DNA from: Rhizobiaceae bacterium
Lineage (GTDB): Bacteria; Pseudomonadota; Alphaproteobacteria; Rhizobiales; Rhizobiaceae
DNA length: 64,000 bases
Assembly: GCA_023953845.1 (NCBI GenBank)
Contig: JAMLJC010000001.1
Span: 4,164,501 to 4,228,500 of the forward strand
Direction: 5' to 3'
Both the position numbers and the translations under genes were made by a program. Below are positions 17,961 through 27,007 of this stretch, one piece after another. The notes beneath the pieces are model-generated. The model saw nothing but the letters and a program-made list of their open reading frames with translations, did not search any database and was not told the origin of the DNA. Position 1 is the stretch's first letter. Every line of letters begins with the position of its first letter.

Positions 17961-19311
17961 CATTCTCATCGTCGACGACGAAAACGACATTCGCGAACTG
18001 GTCGCGGGCATATTGAGCGACGAGGGCCACGAAACGCGCACCGCGCACGATGCCGACAGCGCGCTTGCGGCGATAGCGGACCGCGTGCCGCGCCTGATCT
18101 TCCTCGATATCTGGATGCAGGGCTCCCGGCTCGACGGCCTTGCCTTGCTCGACCAGATCAAGACGATGCATCCCGATCTGCCGGTTGTGATGATCTCCGG
18201 CCACGGCAACATCGAGACGGCCGTATCCGCCATCCGCCGCGGTGCCTACGATTTCATCGAGAAGCCATTCAAGGCCGACCGTCTGATCCTGATCGCGGAG
18301 CGCGCGCTGGAGACATCCAAGCTCAAGCGGGAGGTGTCGGATCTTCGCCAGCGCAGCACGGACAGTTTCGACCTGATCGGCAAGTCGCCGGCGATGAACC
18401 ATCTGCGGCAGACCATCGAGCGCGCCGCGCCGACCAACAGCCGCATCATGATCATCGGGCCGTCGGGGTCCGGCAAGGAAATGGTCGCGCGCGCCATCCA
18501 TGGTCTGTCCTCGCGCAAGAACGGCCCGTTCGTATCCCTGAACGCCGCGACGATCACGCCGGAGCGCATGGAAATCGAGCTTTTCGGCACGGAATCGAAT
18601 GGCAGCGAGCGGAAGGTCGGCGCGCTGGAGGAGGCGCATCGCGGCATTCTCTACCTCGATGAAGTGGCCGACATGCCACGTGAGACGCAGAGCAAGATCC
18701 TGCGTGTTCTGGTCGACCAGCAGTTCGAGCGTGTGGGCGGCACGAAGAGGGTCAAGGTGGATGTGCGCATCATCTCGTCCACGGCACAGAACCTTGAAGC
18801 GATGATCGCGGAAGGCCGCTTCCGGGAGGATCTCTATCATCGGCTGGCGGTGGTCCCCGTACTGGTGCCCGGCCTGTCGGAGCGGCGCGAGGACATTCCC
18901 TATCTCGTCGACCATTTCATGCGCCAGATCGCGCGGCAGGCCGGCATCAAGCCCCGCCGGATCGGCGACGACGCCCTGGCCGTGCTGCAAGCCCACAACT
19001 GGCCCGGAAACGTGCGCCAGTTGCGCAACAATATCGAGCGCCTGATGATCCTGGCGCGCGGCGACGATGTTGAAACGCCGATCACGGCGGACCTGCTGCC
19101 GCAGGAGATCGGCGACGTGATGCCGCGCGCCCCGAGCCAGTCCGACCAGCACATCATGGCGCTGCCGTTGCGCGAGGCGCGCGAGATGTTCGAGAAGGAG
19201 TATCTGATCGCGCAGATCAACCGCTTCGGCGGCAATATCTCGCGCACGGCCGAGTTCATCGGCATGGAGCGGTCCGCGCTTCACCGCAAGCTGAAGTCGC
19301 TCGGGGTCTGA
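17950..19311 (+). CDS. ntrX: Response regulator NtrX
   Basis: A 453-residue partner of NtrY. The receiver domain has Asp in LIFLDIWMQGSRLDG near residue 53. The AAA+ domain has Walker A-like GPSGSGKEMVARAIHG and Walker B-like GILYLDEVADMP. The Fis-type helix-turn-helix end is GNISRTAEFIGMERSALHRK. The GAFTGA loop is missing: where NtrC in this window reads HEKGAFTGAQNRSTGRFEQA, NtrX reads TESNGSERKVGALEEA. It therefore probably does not remodel sigma-54 holoenzyme and acts as a conventional regulator, as described for several alphaproteobacterial NtrX proteins. It ends six bases before trkA. Confidence 0.95.
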   Translation: MASDILIVDDENDIRELVAGILSDEGHETRTAHDADSALAAIADRVPRLIFLDIWMQGSRLDGLALLDQIKTMHPDLPVVMISGHGNIETAVSAIRRGAYDFIEKPFKADRLILIAERALETSKLKREVSDLRQRSTDSFDLIGKSPAMNHLRQTIERAAPTNSRIMIIGPSGSGKEMVARAIHGLSSRKNGPFVSLNAATITPERMEIELFGTESNGSERKVGALEEAHRGILYLDEVADMPRETQSKILRVLVDQQFERVGGTKRVKVDVRIISSTAQNLEAMIAEGRFREDLYHRLAVVPVLVPGLSERREDIPYLVDHFMRQIARQAGIKPRRIGDDALAVLQAHNWPGNVRQLRNNIERLMILARGDDVETPITADLLPQEIGDVMPRAPSQSDQHIMALPLREAREMFEKEYLIAQINRFGGNISRTAEFIGMERSALHRKLKSLGV

Positions 19312-19317
19312 CGGCGA

Positions 19318-20694
19318 ATGCGCGTCATCATCTGCGGGGCGGGACAGGTGGGCTACGGCATCGCCGAGCGCCTCGCTTCGGAACGGAACGACGTCTCCGT
19401 CATCGACACGTCGGCGCATCTCATCCAGGCGGTCCGCGACAATCTCGACGTTCGCGGCTTTGTCGGCCACGGCTCGCATCCGGAGGTTCTCGAAGCCGCC
19501 GGCGCGCAGCAGGCCGACATGATCATCGCGGTGACGCTCTACGATGAGGTCAACATCGTCGCCTGCGAGATCGCGCACGCGCTTTTCAACGTGCCGACCA
19601 AGATCGCGCGCATCCGCGCCCAGTCCTACCTGCAGCCGCAATATCAGGACCTTTTCTCGCGCGAGCACATGCCGATCGACGTGATCATCTCGCCGGAACG
19701 GGAGGTCGGAGAGCTGGTGTTGCGCCGGATCGCACTGCCGGGCGCTTCCCATGTCGTGCGTTTCGCGGAAGGCAACGTGATCGCCCTTGCCATCGAATGC
19801 CTGGAAGACTGTCCCGTCATCAACACGCCGCTGAAGCAACTGACGGACCTGTTTCCGGATCTCCCCTCGATCGTTGTCGCCATCGTGCGCAAGGGCAACC
19901 TCTTCATTCCGCATTCGGCCGACCAGATGCTGGCTGGCGACGTCGCCTACGTCCTCTCTCAGAAGGATCAGGTGCGCCGCACGCTCGGCCTTTTCGGCCA
20001 CGAGGAGCAGGAGGCGACGCGCATCGTCATCGCCGGCGGCGGCAATATCGGCCTCTACGTGGCCCGTACCATCGAGCAACGTCAGGCGCGGACGCGCATC
20101 AAGATCATCGAGCCCGAGCGGCAACGCGCCGTGCACATCGCCGATCAGTTGCGGCGCACCGTCGTGCTGAACGGCAGCGCGCTCGATCAGAAGCTTCTGC
20201 ACGAGGCTGATATCGACACGGCCGACCTCATGGTGGCGCTGACCAACAACGATCAGGTCAACATCCTCTCCGGCGCCATGGCCAAGGGGCTGGGCTGCAA
20301 GGCAAACCTCGTGCTGCTCAACAACCCGGCCTATCAGGACCTATCGAAGACGCTCGGCGTCGATGCCTATGTGAACCCGCGCTCGGTGACGATTTCCCGG
20401 GTGCTCCAGCATGTCCGGCGCGGACGAATCCGCGCCGTGCACAGCGTGGAGCAGGGGCAGGCCGAGATCATCGAGGCCGAGGCGCTGGAAACCTCGCCGC
20501 TGGTCGGGCCGGAACTGCGGGAACTCGACCTGCCGGACGGTATGCGCATAGGTGCTATCCTGCGCGGGAACGACATCGTGAAGCCGAACGGCTCCGCCCG
20601 CATAAGGCCGAAGGATCGTGTCGTGATCTTCGCCTTGCAGAGCGCGGTGAAGCAGGTCGAGCAGCTTTTCCGCGTGAGCCTCGAATTTTTCTGA
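19318..20694 (+). CDS. trkA: Trk potassium-uptake regulatory subunit TrkA
   Basis: A 458-residue cytoplasmic NAD(H)-binding gating subunit of Trk K+ transporters. Two RCK modules are visible: the first starts MRVIICGAGQVGYGIAERLA, and the second has IVIAGGGNIGLYVARTIEQ near residue 237. Each is followed by a TrkA_C domain (LVLRRIALPGA and LETSPLVGPELRELDLPDG). It follows ntrX by six bases, the usual order in alphaproteobacteria. The membrane subunit TrkH is not in the window. Confidence 0.95.
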   Translation: MRVIICGAGQVGYGIAERLASERNDVSVIDTSAHLIQAVRDNLDVRGFVGHGSHPEVLEAAGAQQADMIIAVTLYDEVNIVACEIAHALFNVPTKIARIRAQSYLQPQYQDLFSREHMPIDVIISPEREVGELVLRRIALPGASHVVRFAEGNVIALAIECLEDCPVINTPLKQLTDLFPDLPSIVVAIVRKGNLFIPHSADQMLAGDVAYVLSQKDQVRRTLGLFGHEEQEATRIVIAGGGNIGLYVARTIEQRQARTRIKIIEPERQRAVHIADQLRRTVVLNGSALDQKLLHEADIDTADLMVALTNNDQVNILSGAMAKGLGCKANLVLLNNPAYQDLSKTLGVDAYVNPRSVTISRVLQHVRRGRIRAVHSVEQGQAEIIEAEALETSPLVGPELRELDLPDGMRIGAILRGNDIVKPNGSARIRPKDRVVIFALQSAVKQVEQLFRVSLEFF

Positions 20695-20766
20695 GATTTC
20701 ATTTGTCTGGCGCCGAAGACCGGGAATCGCATATGCGTCCTGAGGTCTTCTGCCGGGAACCGGGAC

Positions 20767-21633
20767 ATGCCGCGCATCGCCTACGTCAATGGCCGCTACG
20801 TGCCGCATCGCAATGCGATGGTGCATATCGAGGATCGTGGCTACCAGTTCGCCGACGGCGTCTACGAGGTCTGCGAGATCTCGCGCGGCTACATCATGGA
20901 CATGACGCGCCATCTCGATCGGCTCGACCGTTCGCTGCGTGAGCTGCAGATCGCCTGGCCCATGTCGCGCAAGGCACTCCAGATCGCCATGTCCGAGGTC
21001 ATCCGGCGCAATATGGTGAAAGACGGTCTGGTCTATCTGCAGGTGACGCGAGGCGTCGCGCCGCGCGACCATCCCTTTCCGGCCGGCGGCGTGAAGCCGG
21101 CCGTCGTCATCACGGCGAAGCGGCTGGACCCGGCTGCCGTCGCCAGACGCGCGGCGGCGGGCATCAGCGTCATTACCGTTCCGGAGAACCGTTGGGACCG
21201 CGTCGACATCAAGACCGTGGGCCTGCTGCCCAACGTCTTGGCCCGGCAGGCGGCGAAGGCTGCCGGCGCGCACGATGCCTGGTTCGTCGAGCCGGATGGC
21301 ACGGTGCGGGAAGGGGCGGCCAGCAATGTCTGGATCGTGACGAAGGACAACGTTCTGGTGACCCGCCAGGCGGAAACCGGAATCCTGCGCGGGATTACGC
21401 GCACCACTGTCATCGACGTCGCGAAAAAACTCGGTCTCGGCGTCGAGGAGCGCGATTTCACGGTGGATGAGGCGAAAAATGCCAAGGAGGTATTCATGAC
21501 CTCGGCGACCACCGTCGTCATGCCCGTGGTCTCGGTCGACGGCCAGAGCGTCGCCAACGGGCATCCCGGCTCGACGACGCTTTCGCTGCGCGAGGCATTT
21601 TTTGACGTTGCGGAAAAGCAGCCTGCCTGTTAA
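20767..21633 (+). CDS. dat: D-amino-acid aminotransferase
   Basis: A 288-residue fold-type IV PLP aminotransferase of the DAAT/branched-chain family. MPRIAYVNGRYVPHRNAMVH, the EDRGYQFADGVYEV motif and DIKTVGLLPNVLARQAAK (PLP-binding Lys near residue 151) are visible. PDGTVREGAASNVWIV near 178-193 binds the cofactor ring. The family interconverts D-alanine and D-glutamate for peptidoglycan. Its position between trkA and hfq is conserved in rhizobia. The branched-chain aminotransferase alternative is less likely because the YQFADGVYE signature matches the D-amino-acid branch. Confidence 0.9.
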   Translation: MPRIAYVNGRYVPHRNAMVHIEDRGYQFADGVYEVCEISRGYIMDMTRHLDRLDRSLRELQIAWPMSRKALQIAMSEVIRRNMVKDGLVYLQVTRGVAPRDHPFPAGGVKPAVVITAKRLDPAAVARRAAAGISVITVPENRWDRVDIKTVGLLPNVLARQAAKAAGAHDAWFVEPDGTVREGAASNVWIVTKDNVLVTRQAETGILRGITRTTVIDVAKKLGLGVEERDFTVDEAKNAKEVFMTSATTVVMPVVSVDGQSVANGHPGSTTLSLREAFFDVAEKQPAC

Positions 21634-21754
21634 CCGATTTAGCCGCTTGGCAGGCTTTCCGAGCGGTGCGACGACGCAGGGTGTGGCTTCCGCTTGACAT
21701 GGCGCCGCAAACTGCGCAGTGGCTTTGGGCAATAGGCGACGAAAGATAAGAACA

Positions 21755-22003
21755 ATGGCGGAAAGATCGCAGAACCTTCAGGACCTGTTCCTGAATTCCG
21801 TGCGGAAGAGCAAGAACCCTCTCACCATCTTCCTCATCAATGGCGTGAAACTGACGGGCGTGGTCACTTCGTTCGACAATTTTTGTGTGTTGCTGCGTCG
21901 CGACGGCCACTCGCAGCTCGTCTACAAGCATGCCATCTCGACCATCATGCCCAGCCAGCCGGTGCAGATGTTCGAGGCTGAGGACAACGGCCGGGACAGC
22001 TGA
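21755..22003 (+). CDS. hfq: RNA chaperone Hfq
   Basis: An 82-residue Sm-like protein that forms hexamers and pairs small RNAs with mRNAs. The Sm1 motif is NLQDLFLNSVRKSKNPLTIF with LINGVKLTGVVTSFDNF, and Sm2 is LVYKHAISTIMPSQPV, with the distal- and proximal-site residues intact. A short acidic tail follows (EAEDNGRDS). ATG at 21755 is used; the open frame to 21719 lacks support. hflX starts immediately after the stop codon. A TTGACA box lies at 21694-21699, but the matching -10 is poor. Confidence 0.97.
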   Translation: MAERSQNLQDLFLNSVRKSKNPLTIFLINGVKLTGVVTSFDNFCVLLRRDGHSQLVYKHAISTIMPSQPVQMFEAEDNGRDS

Positions 22004-23377
22004 TTGAAAGCCACCGATCGCGGGGCGACAGGCACCAGGCCGGGCGAGACGCTGCCTGAAAAGAAGGGCGCCCGTGCGGTCGTCATCGTGCCGGTCCTGA
22101 CGCGCCAGCATGTGCGCGAAGACGACACATCCCAGACGCGCCCGCGCCTGCAACGCGCTGCCGGTGCGCGTCTCGAGGAAGCCGTTGGTCTGGCGCGCGC
22201 CATCGATCTCGACATCGTCCATGCCGCGCTGGTGACGGTGAACGACCCGCGCCCGTCGACCCTGCTCGGCAGCGGCAAGGTCGATGAGTTCGCGGAGATC
22301 ATCAAGGAGGAGGCGGTCGAGCTTGCCATCGTCGATCATCCGCTGACGCCGGTGCAGCAGCGCAATCTCGAAAAGGCGTTCAACGCCAAGGTGCTCGACC
22401 GGACGGGCCTGATTCTCGAGATTTTTGGCGAACGTGCGCGGACGCGCGAAGGCACGCTTCAGGTTGAGCTTGCGCATCTCAACTACCAGAAGGGCCGGCT
22501 CGTGCGCAGCTGGACCCATCTGGAGCGGCAGCGCGGCGGTGCAGGTTTCCTCGGCGGTCCCGGTGAGACGCAGATCGAGGCCGACAGGCGTATCCTTCAG
22601 GACAAGATCGTCAAGCTGAAGCGCGAACTGGAGCAGGTGCGGCGCACGCGCGATCTGCATCGCGCCAAGCGCAAGAAGGTGCCGTTTCCCGTCGTCGCCA
22701 TCGTCGGCTACACCAATGCCGGCAAATCGACCCTGTTCAACCGCCTGACCGGCGCCGGCGTGCTGGCCGAGGATATGCTTTTTGCCACTCTTGATCCGAC
22801 GCTGCGCCGGGTGCGGCTGCCGCACGGCACGGTCATCATCCTGTCCGATACGGTCGGCTTCATTTCCGATCTGCCGACGCATCTCGTCGCGGCCTTTCGC
22901 GCCACGCTCGAAGAGGTGGTGGAAGCGGACGTCATCATCCACCTGCGCGATATCTCCGATCCCGACACGGCCGCGCAGGCAATGGATGTCGAGCAAATCC
23001 TCGCCGATCTCGGCGTCGACGCGCAGGATCATCAGCGCGTGCTGGAGGTTTGGAACAAGGTCGACAGGCTTGACGAGGCCAGCCGCGAACGGATGCTCGA
23101 CGCGGAAGGCCGCACGCCGGTCGCCATCTCGGCGGTGACGGGCGAGGGGATCGACGCGCTGGTGGCGCTGATCGAGGAGCGGGTGGCGGGGATGCTCGAA
23201 CCCGTGACGGTGACGCTCGCGCCAAGCCAACTCGGCCAGGTGGACTGGCTCTATCGCAATGGCGAAGTGATCGGCCGCGAGGACAATGACGACGGCAGCG
23301 TCACGCTTTCGCTGCGTGCGACGGAGACGGCGCGCCGGCTGATCGAGGAACGGCTGACGAAACGCCCGGCCGGATAG
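22004..23377 (+). CDS. hflX: GTPase HflX
   Basis: A 457-residue ribosome-associated GTPase that can split stalled or heat-damaged 70S ribosomes. The N-terminal HflX domain includes VNDPRPSTLLGSGKVDEFA. The linker carries GGPGETQIEADRR, and the G domain has G1 GYTNAGKSTLFNRL near residue 237, G3 DTVGFISDLP and G4 NKVD. The start is TTG at 22004, directly after the hfq stop; no ATG precedes the conserved region, so this or a nearby GTG is likely. Coupling to hfq is the normal arrangement. Confidence 0.94.
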   Translation: MKATDRGATGTRPGETLPEKKGARAVVIVPVLTRQHVREDDTSQTRPRLQRAAGARLEEAVGLARAIDLDIVHAALVTVNDPRPSTLLGSGKVDEFAEIIKEEAVELAIVDHPLTPVQQRNLEKAFNAKVLDRTGLILEIFGERARTREGTLQVELAHLNYQKGRLVRSWTHLERQRGGAGFLGGPGETQIEADRRILQDKIVKLKRELEQVRRTRDLHRAKRKKVPFPVVAIVGYTNAGKSTLFNRLTGAGVLAEDMLFATLDPTLRRVRLPHGTVIILSDTVGFISDLPTHLVAAFRATLEEVVEADVIIHLRDISDPDTAAQAMDVEQILADLGVDAQDHQRVLEVWNKVDRLDEASRERMLDAEGRTPVAISAVTGEGIDALVALIEERVAGMLEPVTVTLAPSQLGQVDWLYRNGEVIGREDNDDGSVTLSLRATETARRLIEERLTKRPAG

Positions 23378-23389
23378 GCCGGGGCGGGT

Positions 23390-24229
23390 TCAGCCCTTCC
23401 CGCCGGCCGGTTTGCCCTTCGCCTGCTGCCACAGCGCTTCCATCTCTTCCAGCGAGGCTTCTTCGAGGCTGCGGCCCTGATCCTTCAGCGCCCGCTCGAC
23501 ATGGTGGAAGCGGTTGCGGAACTTCTCGTTCGTACCGGATAGCGCGGCCTCGGCGTCGACTTTCAGATGGCGTCCAAAATTCACGATGGCGAACAACAGG
23601 TCGCCGAACTCGTCCTTGATGGCGGCTTCCTCACCTGAAGCCATGGCCGCGCGCAGTTCGCCGATCTCTTCCTCGATCTTGTCGAGGATGGGCGCAGCCT
23701 CCTTCCAGTCGAATCCGACCTTCGCCGCCTTCTCCTGCAATTTCAGCGCGCGGGTCAGCGCCGGGAAGGCGACCGGCACTCCATCCAGATAGCCTTGCCC
23801 ATCGTCTTCCGGCGGCAGTCCGAGCGCGGTCCGCCTCGTCCGGCGTTCGGCCTTCTCCTCCGTCTTGATGCGGTCCCACATGCCTTTCGCCATGCCCGCG
23901 CCGCGCGCCGTCTCGTCGCCGAAGACATGCGGATGCCGGCGGATCATCTTTGTCGTGATCGCCTCGACGACATCGCCGAAGGCGAATGCGCCTTCCTCCT
24001 CGGCCATGCGGGCATGGTAGACGACCTGCAGCAGAAGATCGCCCAGTTCCTCCCGCAAATCGGCGAGGTCGCCTCGCGCGATGGCGTCGGCGACCTCATA
24101 CGCCTCTTCCAGCGTGTAGGGAGCAATGGTCGCGAAGTTCTGCTCCAGATCCCACGGGCAGCCGGTGACCGGTGTGCGCAGCGCCGCCATGATCTCGATG
24201 AGGCGGGCGATGTCTTTCGATGGCGTCAT
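23390..24229 (-). CDS. mazG: Nucleoside triphosphate pyrophosphohydrolase MazG
   Basis: A 279-residue all-alpha NTP pyrophosphatase with two MazG domains. In the first, CPWDLEQNFATIAPYTLEEAYEV and the metal-binding EExxE pattern continuing to ELGDLLLQVVYHARMAEEEG are clear. The second, near 180-260, repeats the pattern with EEEIGELRAAM and DEFGDLLFAIVNFGRHLKVD. It hydrolyses canonical or damaged NTPs to NMP and PPi, and may influence (p)ppGpp levels in the family. It is convergent with hflX, with only 12 bases between stops. Confidence 0.94.
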   Translation of the reverse strand: MTPSKDIARLIEIMAALRTPVTGCPWDLEQNFATIAPYTLEEAYEVADAIARGDLADLREELGDLLLQVVYHARMAEEEGAFAFGDVVEAITTKMIRRHPHVFGDETARGAGMAKGMWDRIKTEEKAERRTRRTALGLPPEDDGQGYLDGVPVAFPALTRALKLQEKAAKVGFDWKEAAPILDKIEEEIGELRAAMASGEEAAIKDEFGDLLFAIVNFGRHLKVDAEAALSGTNEKFRNRFHHVERALKDQGRSLEEASLEEMEALWQQAKGKPAGGKG

Positions 24230-24298
24230 GCCCGCACATTATGCTGTTGCGCAGGCAGGCGCAGGCCTTCGCCCATCTTGTCCACAGAAGCGGAACGA

Positions 24299-24661
24299 TC
24301 AGCCGGGATGTTTGTCGAGCCACGCCTTCATCTGCTCGATTTCCGCTTCCTGCGCCTTGATTACGCTTTCGGCCAGCGCGCGGATTTCCGGGTCCTTGCC
24401 GTGTTCGAGCACGATTCGCGCCATCGCCACGGCGCCCTCGTGATGCGGGATCATGGAGCGGACGAAATCGCGGTCGGCATCGCCCGTCAGTTCTACCGCC
24501 ATCGCCGCGTGCATGTCTGCATTGGCCTTCTCGAACGCAGCAGCAGCGGCGCTCGCCGCGCCGTCACCATGGCCGCCATGATCAGACGAATGGTCCTGCG
24601 CCATAGCGATCGCGCCGAGGGCGAGAAAAGCCGCGAAGGCAGGGATAATGATCTTTTTCAT
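24299..24661 (-). CDS. DUF305-family secreted protein
   Basis: A 120-residue protein with a signal peptide (about residues 1-21, MKKIIIPAFAAFLALGAIAMA). The mature helical domain has His- and Met-rich motifs: DHSSDHGGHGDG after the signal, then MHAAMAVELTGDADRDFVRS and MIPHHEGAVAMARIVLEHG. The MIPHHxGAxxMA signature defines DUF305, several members of which bind copper in the periplasm. Metal binding is therefore likely but not shown here. No copper regulator or exporter lies nearby. ATG at 24661 has ATTATCATG context with a purine-rich GAGGTAAT upstream. Confidence 0.88.
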   Translation of the reverse strand: MKKIIIPAFAAFLALGAIAMAQDHSSDHGGHGDGAASAAAAAFEKANADMHAAMAVELTGDADRDFVRSMIPHHEGAVAMARIVLEHGKDPEIRALAESVIKAQEAEIEQMKAWLDKHPG

Positions 24662-24765
24662 GATATTACCTCGAATTGTTCATCTGGAACGTCGGTTCGC
24701 TTCCAGCACATGCAGGGGGATAGAGGTTCCAGCAACCGGAAGGTCAAGACCACAAAACCGTGAGG

Positions 24766-25746
24766 TCAACCCCACAGGTCGCGTGTGGGCGGCGACACCA
24801 GCGAACCTTCGTACAGCAGGCCGGGCTCGCGATCCCGGGCCAGCAGCAGCGGCCCGTCGAGATCGACGAACTCCGCATCCTGCGCCAACAGCACCGCTGG
24901 CGCCATGCCGAGCGAGGTGCCGACCATGCAGCCGACCATGATCTGGAAACCCGACGCGCGAGCCTTGTCGCGCAACTCAAGCGCGGCCGTGAGACCGCCG
25001 GCCTTGTCAAGCTTGATGTTGATCGCATCATAGAGTCCGGCGAGCCGGTCGAGGTCACCGGCGACATGGACGCTTTCGTCGGCGCAGATGGGCACAGGAT
25101 GCGCGATTTCCCGCAGCATGGCGTCTTCGCCCGCCTTTAGCGGTTGCTCGATCAGGGCGATGCCGAGCTCCGCAGCAATTGCAAGATTCGCTGCGAGGGT
25201 TTCAGGGGTCCAGCCTTCGTTGGCGTCCAGAATGATCCGGCTGTTCGGCGCGCCGGCCGCCACCGCCCGCATACGCGCCTCGTCGCGATCGGTGCCGACC
25301 TTCACCTTCAGCAAGGGCCGCCAGGCATTTTCACGGGCCTGCGCATTCATCGCCTCCGGCTCGTCGAGCGAAAGCGTATAGGCGGTCTGCAAGGACCGCG
25401 GCGCATCGATGCCAAGCATGTCCGCCACCGTGCGCCCGTCCTTCTTCGCTTCGAGATCCCAAAGCGCGCAGTCGACGGCGTTGCGCGCCGCGCCGGGTCT
25501 CATCAGGTGCAGCAATTCGTTGCGCGTCGCGCCTTCCGCGATGGCGCTGCCTGCCGCTTCGATCTCCGCCCGCACACTGTCGATGGTCTCGCCATAACGC
25601 GCATAAGGCACGCATTCGCCGCGCCCCTCGATCGCGCTTTCGCGGACGGTGGCGATCAGCACATGCGCCTCAGTCTTCGAACCGCGCGAGATGGTGAACG
25701 TCCCCGCGATGGGGAAGGTCTCGGAACGGACACTCAGTCTTGGCAT
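24766..25746 (-). CDS. Enolase-superfamily dipeptide epimerase / DgcA-like racemase
   Basis: A 326-residue member of the L-Ala-D/L-Glu epimerase group. The catalytic Lys pair lies in LKVKVG near residue 150. The metal ligands lie in ILDANEGW, ALIEQPL and CADESV, and the second base Lys is in NIKLDKAGG near 255. Expected roles are recycling of murein dipeptides or N-acetyl-D-glutamate racemisation as described for DgcA; sequence alone does not decide. The frame extends to 25869, but ATG at 25746 is chosen because MPRLSVRSETFPIAGTFTIS is the conserved N-terminus and the extension would overlap mlaE. The usual DgcN partner is not adjacent. Confidence 0.85.
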   Translation of the reverse strand: MPRLSVRSETFPIAGTFTISRGSKTEAHVLIATVRESAIEGRGECVPYARYGETIDSVRAEIEAAGSAIAEGATRNELLHLMRPGAARNAVDCALWDLEAKKDGRTVADMLGIDAPRSLQTAYTLSLDEPEAMNAQARENAWRPLLKVKVGTDRDEARMRAVAAGAPNSRIILDANEGWTPETLAANLAIAAELGIALIEQPLKAGEDAMLREIAHPVPICADESVHVAGDLDRLAGLYDAINIKLDKAGGLTAALELRDKARASGFQIMVGCMVGTSLGMAPAVLLAQDAEFVDLDGPLLLARDREPGLLYEGSLVSPPTRDLWG

Positions 25747-25829
25747 CGAAGTGACACTCCAGGACAAATCGGCGGCGTCTGCCAGCCTCAAAGTGACAGG
25801 TTGCGGCAGAGCGTTTAAGACGTTGGGCC

Positions 25830-27005
25830 ATGTTGGGCAATGCCGGGCAAGAAACGGGTGCGGAGGCATCGGCCGAGCCGCGCGTCGACATCCACGAAAG
25901 TGCGGATGGCGTGGTCGCGCGTCTTTCGGGGCCGTGGATCACCCGGACGATCGCGGGTGTGGACAAGGACATGCGCGCCCTTGAGACATCGCGGGCCGGG
26001 CAGCGGATCGCGCTCGACCTGTCGGACGTCGAGCGCATGGATACCGCCGGTGCGTGGATCGTCGAGCGCCTGATCGCGGAGAACAAGCGCCGTAATGTCG
26101 AAACCAGGGTCTCCGGCGCCAGCGAGGCGACCAGGACGCTGCTCGGCGCGGTAGCGAGCACCGCCGAGGAAGGACCATGGCAGAAGCCGGCGCGTGGCCG
26201 CTTCAACCCGCTGCGTTTCTTCGAGGGCGTCGGGCGTTCGATGTTTGCCGGCATCGACGATTTCGTGGCGGCGATGTACATTCTGGGCTCCACCATCCGC
26301 GGCGCGCAGATGAAGCTTGGCCGCGCCAGCGCCGTGAATCCGGCAGCGATCTTCAACCAGATCGACCGCATGGGCGTCGGCGCGATTCCGGTCGTCGTGC
26401 TGATGTCGGGAATCGTCGGCGCCATCGTCGCGCAGCAAGGCGCCTACCAGCTCCGCTATTTCGGCGCGGACATCTTTGTCGTCGATCTCGTTGGAATCCT
26501 GATCCTGCGCGAACTCGGCGTGCTGATGACCGCCATCATGATCGCCGGACGCTCCGGCAGCGCCATCACTGCCGAGATCGGTTCGATGAAGATGCGCGAG
26601 GAGGTGGACGCCCTCACCGTCATCGGCCTCAACCCCGTCGGCGTGCTGGTCTTTCCGCGACTCGTGGCGCTGGTGATCGCCTTGCCGTGCCTGACGATCA
26701 TCGCGAACTTCGCCGCGCTTGGCGGCGCGATGCTAACGACATGGGTCTATGCCGACATCACGCCGACGGCGTTCATCGAGAGGCTGCGGCCGGCCATCGA
26801 CCTCAGCACCTTTTTCGCGGGCCTCATAAAGGCCCCGTTCATGGCCTTGATCATCGGGACCATAGCGTCGGTCGAGGGCATGAAAGTGGGTGGCAGCGCG
26901 GAATCTCTCGGCCGGCAGGTGACGGCCTCGGTGGTGAAGGCGATCTTCGTGGTCGTGATCCTCGACGGCTTATTTGCCATGTTCTACGCGGCGATCGATT
27001 TCTGA
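25830..27005 (+). CDS. mlaE: MlaE-type lipid ABC transporter permease with N-terminal STAS domain
   Basis: A 391-residue inner-membrane permease. Residues about 15-115 are a STAS-like domain (ARLSGPWITRTIAGVDKDMR, LDLSDVERMDTAGAWIVERL). Residues about 130-391 are the MlaE/YrbE permease with five to six membrane segments and signatures RELGVLMTAIMIAGRSGSAI, EIGSMKMREEVDALTVIGLN and FPRLVALVIALP. The fusion stands in for the separate MlaB STAS protein of enterics. The system moves phospholipids between the inner and outer membranes. Four genes (permease, ATPase, MCE protein, lipoprotein) follow with overlaps or tiny gaps. Confidence 0.93.
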   Translation: MLGNAGQETGAEASAEPRVDIHESADGVVARLSGPWITRTIAGVDKDMRALETSRAGQRIALDLSDVERMDTAGAWIVERLIAENKRRNVETRVSGASEATRTLLGAVASTAEEGPWQKPARGRFNPLRFFEGVGRSMFAGIDDFVAAMYILGSTIRGAQMKLGRASAVNPAAIFNQIDRMGVGAIPVVVLMSGIVGAIVAQQGAYQLRYFGADIFVVDLVGILILRELGVLMTAIMIAGRSGSAITAEIGSMKMREEVDALTVIGLNPVGVLVFPRLVALVIALPCLTIIANFAALGGAMLTTWVYADITPTAFIERLRPAIDLSTFFAGLIKAPFMALIIGTIASVEGMKVGGSAESLGRQVTASVVKAIFVVVILDGLFAMFYAAIDF

Positions 27006-27007
27006 AC

